Positions 1 through 4,951 of a stretch of 7,645 bases of DNA are shown in pieces. The translations under genes and the position numbers were made by a program. This stretch comes from CAVZLD01 sp964522605 (GTDB taxonomy: Bacteria; Planctomycetota; Planctomycetia; Pirellulales; Pirellulaceae). The stretch covers positions 1-7,645 of the forward strand of contig CAZFWV010000330.1 in assembly GCA_964522605.1 (NCBI GenBank), read 5' to 3'. How positions within the stretch are numbered: the first letter of the stretch is position 1; every line of letters starts with the position of its first letter. The notes under the pieces were generated by a model that ran no database searches, was not told the origin of the DNA, and saw nothing but the letters and a program-made list of their open reading frames with translations.

Positions 1-67
1 CTCGCCATTCCAAAATCTGTCTTCCCCTCGCCAATCGGAGCTCCTTGTTCGTCACTCTCCGACTCAT
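1..67 (-). CDS. Possible start of an unrecognised gene, cut by the window edge
   Basis: This is a candidate only. An ATG at 67-65 opens a minus-strand frame that stays open for 22 codons to the window edge, giving MSRRVTNKELRLARGRQILE and two more residues (W, R). An in-frame TGA at 91-89 leaves this ATG as the only usual start. The main support is a GGAGGAG ribosome binding site at 80-74, six bases before the ATG, which is the best Shine-Dalgarno match in the window. The stretch is rich in Arg and Lys and contains AGA and AGG codons, which look less typical than those of the neighbouring genes. Too little is visible to name a family. If real, it lies 119 bases downstream of the response regulator on the same strand and could be a partner kinase or an unrelated gene. 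Confidence 0.35.
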   Translation of the reverse strand, partial: MSRRVTNKELRLARGRQILEWR

Positions 68-73
68 CCGCGG

Positions 74-80
74 CTCCTCC
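74..80 (-). promoter_or_regulatory. Strong Shine-Dalgarno for the left-edge gene
   Basis: On the minus strand the sequence reads GGAGGAG, then CCGCGG, then ATG. The spacing is close to ideal, and this is the feature that suggests the edge frame is coding. The rest of the gap between the regulator stop and this site (81-186) shows no clear hairpin, promoter or repeat. Confidence 0.4.
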
Positions 81-186
81 GCCCCGGGTCATCCAACAGA
101 CTCCAGGTCTTCTTCCTAACCTTTCGAATCGCAGGTCAAATTCACAGACGCTGACACGCGCCCTCCGCTCCCTTTCCGTGCATGTC

Positions 187-924
187 TCAAGACTGCACTG
201 CGGTCGAGGGGGTTCGATCGGCCATCACCGAGGGAACCTCCTGCAACCGGTACCCGACACCGTGGACCGTCTCGATCAAGTCGGCGTGGTCATCGAGTTT
301 TCGCCGAATGGATTTGATGTGCGCGTCGATCGTGCGTGCCTGGACGGCCGTTTCGGAGCCCTTGCACAGCTTGGTAAGTTCGCTGCGGGAAAGCACATAC
401 CCCGGCTGCCGAGCCAATTCCCATAGGAGTCGGAACTCCGTGGGTGTGAAGTGCAGGGGTCTTCCATCCACCCAGACGCGATGTCGCGGTCGGTCAAGCC
501 GCAGTCGGCAGAGCTCATGCTGATCGTCCTGGGTCCAGGGTTCGGTCGTCCGGTTAGCAAGACGCACGATCTGATCGACAAGGCTTGTTAGCACCCGGCA
601 AGGACCGGATTCATCGGCATCGGCCGGGCGATTGTGGGCATCGATCATTGCATCCGAAACCGCGATCAGGATGAGCGGTGGCGATTTCGTGAGAACCGTT
701 CGCAGACGCAACGTCAATTCGAGTGGCGTGAAGTCGGGTAAGTGTTCGTCCAGCAGAACAACTTCCGGGCGTTGTTCGGCGGCAACTTGCAGAGCGTCAC
801 GACCCGTGATGGCCACCTCCACGGAACACGCTGAATCGCGCAAGCGAGCGACCAGCGGTGCGAGGCCGGTAGATGTTCGTGCGACGATCAGCACGTTCCG
901 CGGAATCATCGTGAATTGAATCAT
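187..924 (-). CDS. PhoB/OmpR-family response regulator with degenerate receiver
   Basis: This 245-residue cytoplasmic protein has an N-terminal receiver-like domain (about residues 9-125) and a C-terminal winged-helix DNA-binding domain (about 138-228). The DNA-binding half is typical of PhoB/OmpR: LHFTPTEFRLLWELA (157-171), RTIDAHIKSIRRKL (197-210) and ETVHGVGYRL (218-227). The receiver keeps the usual acceptor Asp at 59 (VVLLDEHLP) and a Ser at 90 where Thr/Ser is expected. The acidic pair after strand 1 is replaced (LIVARTS, 12-18), and no Lys is found where the strand-5 Lys should be (GPCRVLTSLV, 107-116). Phosphorylation by the normal Mg-dependent route is therefore doubtful. The ATG at 924 is chosen over the one at 909 because AGG lies about seven bases upstream of it. 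The gene lies 172 bases downstream of pstB on the same strand. Control of phosphate genes is likely from position but not proven, so I give no symbol. Confidence 0.9.
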   Translation of the reverse strand: MIQFTMIPRNVLIVARTSTGLAPLVARLRDSACSVEVAITGRDALQVAAEQRPEVVLLDEHLPDFTPLELTLRLRTVLTKSPPLILIAVSDAMIDAHNRPADADESGPCRVLTSLVDQIVRLANRTTEPWTQDDQHELCRLRLDRPRHRVWVDGRPLHFTPTEFRLLWELARQPGYVLSRSELTKLCKGSETAVQARTIDAHIKSIRRKLDDHADLIETVHGVGYRLQEVPSVMADRTPSTAVQS

Positions 925-978
925 GAGTGCACCTGGTTCCTTAGTGATGACTCAAGAACAACTTCGGCATTTGGGTGC

Positions 979-1064
979 CTGGGGTCGAGACGCGAGGAAC
1001 GAGCGTCGAGCCCCCAGCCGCGTGACCTGGGGGCTCGCTGCGCTCGACCTCAGCCACGCTCGTT
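979..1064. repeat. Nested palindromic intergenic repeat cluster
   Basis: Several arms that can pair with one another lie between pstB and the regulator gene. A perfect 11-bp inverted repeat, CGAGCCCCCAG (1007-1017) and CTGGGGGCTCG (1027-1037), has a 9-base loop. Immediately outside its left arm, AACGAGCGT (998-1006) pairs perfectly with ACGCTCGTT (1056-1064). CTGGGGTCGAG (979-989) pairs with CTCGACCTCAG (1043-1053) with one mismatch. The segment 979-993 could instead pair with 1003-1017 (12 of 15 positions), so alternative folds compete. No T-run follows directly on either strand, so it is not a standard terminator. It looks like a REP-like or MITE-like dispersed element, possibly with an mRNA-stabilising role. 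That identity is inferred and needs other genomic copies. Confidence 0.6.
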
Positions 1065-1096
1065 GGAAAAAAACGAAGTTATTCTCGAGTCATCGC

Positions 1097-1999
1097 TTAG
1101 CCGAATCGACCTGTGACGTAATCTTCGGTCTCGCGCAGGCGGGGCCGTGTAAACAGATCGGCGGTGGGGCCGTACTCCAGCAGTCGTCCGAGATACATCA
1201 AGGCGGTATAGTCGCTGATTCGTGAGGCCTGCTGCATGTTGTGCGTCACAATCAGAATCGAGTAAGTTCCGCGCAGCTCCCCGATCAAATCTTCGATTTT
1301 CCCGGTGGCGATCGGATCGAGGGCCGAGCAAGGTTCGTCCAACAAAAGGACTTCGGGTTCGCTCGCGATGGCGCGTGCAATGCACAGTCGCTGTTGCTGG
1401 CCGCCAGACAGGCTGAGTGCGCTTTCGTTGAGCCGATCCTTCACTTCGTCCCACAGTGCGGCTCCGCGCAGACTCTGTTCACAAACCTCTTCCAGCACCG
1501 ATCGATTACGGATGCCATCGATGCGCAGGGGGTAGACCACGTTCTCAAAAACGCTCATGGGAAACGGGTTGGGTTTCTGAAACACCATGCCCATGCGTTT
1601 GCGCAATTCGATCACGTCGACCGTGCGTCCATAGATCGAGTCGCCCAGGAGCCGCATATCGCCTTCGATGCGGACTGTGTCGATCAGATCGTTCATTCGA
1701 TTGACGCATCGCAGTAGCGTGGATTTGCCGCAACCGGAAGGCCCGATCAGGGAGGTTACCTTGCCGCGGGCAATGTTCATCCCGATCTCAAACAAAGCCT
1801 GCTTCGTGTCGTACCAGAGATTGAAGTGATCGATTTCCAGAACGTAGGACTCTTGATCGATCGCTTCATGAATGATTGCGTCGACCGTTTCGCCCTGTGC
1901 GATTTGAACCAGGCGATTGGGCGCGGCGGAATCACTCGGGCGCGATTCGGACAGTGAAAGTGGAGTCGCGAATGATGTGGCTTCTGCATTCATCTTCAT
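1097..1999 (-). CDS. pstB: Phosphate import ATP-binding protein PstB
   Basis: PstB is the cytoplasmic ATPase that powers phosphate import through the PstC-PstA channel. All ABC signatures are present in this 300-residue protein: Walker A GPSGCGKST (86-94), Q-loop Gln141 in VFQKPNPFP, signature LSGGQQQR (197-204), Walker B VLLLDEP (217-223), D-loop SALD (225-228) and switch His253 in VTHNMQQ. The stretches LCIARAIA, EVLLLDEPCSALDPI and the ending TEDYVTGRFG are specific for the PstB family. About 50 residues precede the ATPase core relative to E. coli PstB (257 aa). This extension is Ser/Ala-rich and then somewhat acidic (GETVDAIIHEAIDQES, 36-51), with no known domain. The first ATG (1999) is preferred over the one at 1993 because AAAGAG lies about seven bases upstream. 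The gene starts 15 bases after pstA ends, so it belongs to the same operon. Confidence 0.97.
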   Translation of the reverse strand: MKMNAEATSFATPLSLSESRPSDSAAPNRLVQIAQGETVDAIIHEAIDQESYVLEIDHFNLWYDTKQALFEIGMNIARGKVTSLIGPSGCGKSTLLRCVNRMNDLIDTVRIEGDMRLLGDSIYGRTVDVIELRKRMGMVFQKPNPFPMSVFENVVYPLRIDGIRNRSVLEEVCEQSLRGAALWDEVKDRLNESALSLSGGQQQRLCIARAIASEPEVLLLDEPCSALDPIATGKIEDLIGELRGTYSILIVTHNMQQASRISDYTALMYLGRLLEYGPTADLFTRPRLRETEDYVTGRFG

Positions 2000-2014
2000 G
2001 ATCGGGCTCTTTGT

Positions 2015-4951
2015 CTAAAACTGTCCGGAAACGAATCGTTTTCGCAGGTAGGCGCGCAGCTGAACGGCCATCAGATTGAGCAGCGTGATGATGACGATCA
2101 GCAACAGCGTCGTGGTATAGACCATCGGTTTGGCAGCTTCGCTGTTTTGGCTCTGGAATCCCACATCGAAGATGTGAAAGCCGAGGTGCATGAAGCTGCG
2201 GTTCCCATGCAGATAGGGAAAAGTCCCATCCAACGGCAGTTCGGGCGCCATTTTTACGGCACCGACGAGCATCAGGGGAGCGACTTCGCCGGCGCCGCGG
2301 GCCATCGCGAGGATCATTCCGGTCATGATTCCCGGCAAGGCTTGCGGCAGCACGATACGTCGAATCGTTTGCCATTTGCTCGCCCCACAGCCGTAAGAAC
2401 CTTCGCGCATCGAATTGGGGACGGCCGACAACGCCTCTTCCGTGGCAACAATCACGACCGGTAAGGTCATCAAGGCAAGCGTCAACGAAGCCCACAGCAC
2501 GCCGCCTTTGCCCCAGTACGGGTTGGGCAGATTGGCCTCGTAGAACCCACCGAAGAACGGGGTTTTGATCAACAGATAAAAGAACAACACAAGCGCCAAC
2601 AGCCATAACGTCATCGAGCCGTACCCGAAAGCCTGTCGGAGTGTCGATCGGGCGCCCCGGGGGCCGGCCAGGCTCAACAGCGCTGCGAGAAATGCCGCGA
2701 GAGAAATGAAGGCCAGGCCGCCGGTCAAGAAATACCAGCGGGCGGGCGGGAGCGGCCGGAATCCGGCATTCTGCGGACCGCCATCGATGTAGGCACCAAT
2801 GATGTAGCAGAAAAAGCCGAGCCCAAACACGCCGAAGACGATGCTCGGCACGCCCGCCAGGTTGTTGATTGCAATTCGAATCGTACTGATGATTACGCCT
2901 GATCGAGCGTACTCACGCAGGTACAGAGAGGCGAGGACACCGAAGGGGACCACCGCCAAGGACATCATCAGCGTCATCGTGACCGTGCCCCAGATCGCAG
3001 GCACAACACCTCCCTCACTATTCGCTTCCCGCGGCTCATCGGACAGGAACTCCCACCAGCGGGAGAAATAGATGCCGGCTCGTTCGGCACCCGACGCCTG
3101 GTTCGCCAAATAGGCCCGCACGACGTCTGCCAGCGCGAGTGATTTCTGCTGCCCGTCGGCTGTCAGCATGTGCAGCGCGTATCGGGCGTTGTCCTGCTTG
3201 AGCTGTTCGATCTCCGCTTGAATCGCCCGAGTTTGTTCGCCAGCGAGCTGTTCGACTTGCACGTAATCGGCGACGGCCGTGCGCGCGTCTGCTGGTAGTT
3301 CGTCCCACGCTTCCTGCGAACGTCGTATCGTCTGTCCGGCCGCCTGTTGTTGCTCCTGCAAGTCTTGCGAGCAGTGCTGAAACGCGGCTTCGGCCCACCG
3401 TCGGATCGGACTCTGTTCGTCGTACTGTTCGCGCACATATTGGACAAGTCCGGTGATTCTGGCCAACTCGTTTTGCGCTTGCTGTTGCTCCCGCAGCCCG
3501 GATAAGTGGTGCTGTACGCCTTCCATTAACTCCAGGTCATGATCGAGTTCCGCCTGCCGGATTCGCAGCCGCGCTTGTTCTTGCTGTGCGAAGATCCGTC
3601 CGAGATCGTGCTTTTCCAGCCGTTGCTGCCGATGGTAGCGGTCACGCACCGTCGCATGGTGCCGCAGGAATTGTTGCCAGGCGATTTGCGGGTCGTCCCA
3701 GACGAGCAAAGCGGCGCTGACAACATCCGAGGCTTCCAACTGGTCCGGCGATTTCCGCTCGCCATCGGTTGTTTCGACTTGCGACAGCGGGCTCGAATCG
3801 GAGGGCTCGGGCAAGGTCGCCAGGAAGGTCCGAGCATCGCGCATTCGCACTTCCTGAAGTGACTCTTCCAGATCGGCCAGTTGTTGCTGGGCTGCCGTCG
3901 CGTCGTTCAATGGAATCATGTCGAGATGTTCGTGGAGGAAGCCACACAGCTCCCGCAACTGTTGTTCCGATGTGGAGATCGCACGCTGTTGTCGCGCGGT
4001 GAACTTTTCGGGGAATCCGTAAAAACGTCCCCAGGAGATTCGTTCCACCGTTGCAGCAAGTGCCGGATGAGATTCGCCGGCCTCTGCAATCTCGTAATCC
4101 GAAACCCAGTTGAAATGTTCGTTCGTCAATTCGTAGTTGCCGGTGCGGAGCAGCCGCCGCCGGACTTCCACGGCGTCCTCGCCTCGACGGACCGCGACTC
4201 GTTGCAGCAGCGCGTCGGTCCCTAACCGTGCCACGGAGAGGTCGGCTTCCAGCAGACGGTCCACGTTTTGATTCGCGGACGCGGCGAAGAAGTCAATTGC
4301 TGTTTCGAGCTGTTGCTGTTCTTGTTCGATCGCGCCAAGACGCTGCTTCAATGCCTGGAGTTCGGCTTGTGCCTGCACGAGTGCTTTGCTTCGGCTGCTG
4401 TCGGCGATCTCGATACGCCGCGTGAAGGCTGATGCGGTTTCGTCCGTTGCTCGACGAGCCAATCGCTCCAAACGCTGCTCGGTGATTGCGAACCGCGAAT
4501 TTAGTTCCTCGACCTCCGCCTCGAGATGTCCGCGCATTGTGCGCAGCTCATCTGGAATCGACGACCAGTCCTCGCCCAGCTCGTCCGCGAGTTGTCGCAG
4601 GATCCGATCCCGGGTTGCTGGAGGTTCACCGAGCAGTTTGGTGGCCGTCAGCGGAAACTTTTCTGTCTTGGTCACTTCACCCAATAGAACACGACCATCC
4701 TCCAGATCGACTTGCAGCAGCGCCGCCGGGCGAAACGTGCTCAGTCCCAACGCGGCGACCAATGCCAAGAGGGCCAGAATCATGACCAGACACAGAATCA
4801 GGGCGCCACCGGTCAGCCAAACGAACGGCTCCCCCTGAGCGAGCATCGAAAGAGCACCGCGAGAACCGCGACGGCGGCGAGTGGCGGGAGGATCGGCCGG
4901 CTTGATTTCACCGGATGCGCGAGGTGGTAAGCGGGTGGTCGTGGTATTCAT
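2015..4951 (-). CDS. pstA: Phosphate ABC transporter permease PstA, enlarged with coiled-coil domain
   Basis: This is one of the two inner-membrane channel subunits of the phosphate importer. It has 978 residues, against about 296 in E. coli PstA. A basic N-terminus (TRRRRGSRG, 24-32) precedes the first membrane segment (about 45-70). Residues about 73-650 form an extracytoplasmic insert. Long charged, Gln-rich helices, predicted by eye as coiled coil, occupy about 112-220, 319-375 and 425-595, separated by a conserved-looking part (RTGNYELTNEHFNWV, 269-283, and SWGRFYGFPEKF, 306-317). The permease core follows from about 651, with NNLAGVPSIVFGVFG (696-710), the EAA-type loop TEEALSAVPNSMREGSYGCG (837-856) and LPQALPGIMTGMILAMARGA (868-887), close to E. 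coli PstA. A region at about 720-810 adds two likely extra membrane segments. Its ATG overlaps the pstC stop (ATGA). The function of the insert is unknown. Confidence 0.93.
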   Translation of the reverse strand: MNTTTTRLPPRASGEIKPADPPATRRRRGSRGALSMLAQGEPFVWLTGGALILCLVMILALLALVAALGLSTFRPAALLQVDLEDGRVLLGEVTKTEKFPLTATKLLGEPPATRDRILRQLADELGEDWSSIPDELRTMRGHLEAEVEELNSRFAITEQRLERLARRATDETASAFTRRIEIADSSRSKALVQAQAELQALKQRLGAIEQEQQQLETAIDFFAASANQNVDRLLEADLSVARLGTDALLQRVAVRRGEDAVEVRRRLLRTGNYELTNEHFNWVSDYEIAEAGESHPALAATVERISWGRFYGFPEKFTARQQRAISTSEQQLRELCGFLHEHLDMIPLNDATAAQQQLADLEESLQEVRMRDARTFLATLPEPSDSSPLSQVETTDGERKSPDQLEASDVVSAALLVWDDPQIAWQQFLRHHATVRDRYHRQQRLEKHDLGRIFAQQEQARLRIRQAELDHDLELMEGVQHHLSGLREQQQAQNELARITGLVQYVREQYDEQSPIRRWAEAAFQHCSQDLQEQQQAAGQTIRRSQEAWDELPADARTAVADYVQVEQLAGEQTRAIQAEIEQLKQDNARYALHMLTADGQQKSLALADVVRAYLANQASGAERAGIYFSRWWEFLSDEPREANSEGGVVPAIWGTVTMTLMMSLAVVPFGVLASLYLREYARSGVIISTIRIAINNLAGVPSIVFGVFGLGFFCYIIGAYIDGGPQNAGFRPLPPARWYFLTGGLAFISLAAFLAALLSLAGPRGARSTLRQAFGYGSMTLWLLALVLFFYLLIKTPFFGGFYEANLPNPYWGKGGVLWASLTLALMTLPVVIVATEEALSAVPNSMREGSYGCGASKWQTIRRIVLPQALPGIMTGMILAMARGAGEVAPLMLVGAVKMAPELPLDGTFPYLHGNRSFMHLGFHIFDVGFQSQNSEAAKPMVYTTTLLLIVIITLLNLMAVQLRAYLRKRFVSGQF
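4948..4951 (-). other. ATGA stop/start overlap coupling pstC and pstA
   Basis: The pstA ATG (4951-4949) shares bases with the pstC TGA (4950-4948). The nearest good ribosome binding sequence, GGAGG at 4970-4966, is 14 bases before the ATG, farther than normal. Translation of pstA probably depends on ribosomes finishing pstC, which would keep the two permease subunits in equal amounts. Confidence 0.8.

Noticed and set aside
120..140. Promoter for the left-edge gene (TTGACC followed by a TAGGAA-like hexamer on the minus strand)
   Set aside because: The spacing is about 15 bases and the second hexamer is poor, so it does not stand out from chance.
925..978. A Pho box or sigma-70 promoter in front of the response regulator
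   Set aside because: I looked for CTGTCAT-like direct repeats and for paired -35/-10 elements on the minus strand. Only isolated partial matches such as GTCATC occur, without the second half-site.
1067..1087. Seven T's on the minus strand just after pstB, preceded by CGAG and TTCG, as an intrinsic terminator
   Set aside because: The stem has only three Watson-Crick pairs and one G-T pair, too weak to claim. The T-run may still contribute to ending the pst transcript.
1241..1717. A 158-codon open frame on the plus strand inside pstB
   Set aside because: It lies antisense to a gene with all ABC motifs, and its translation shows no domain. It is a by-product of the coding sequence opposite.
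1932..2606. A 224-codon minus-strand frame overlapping the end of pstA and start of pstB
   Set aside because: It is out of frame with clearly recognised PstA core motifs, is Arg-rich and of low complexity, and has no family resemblance.
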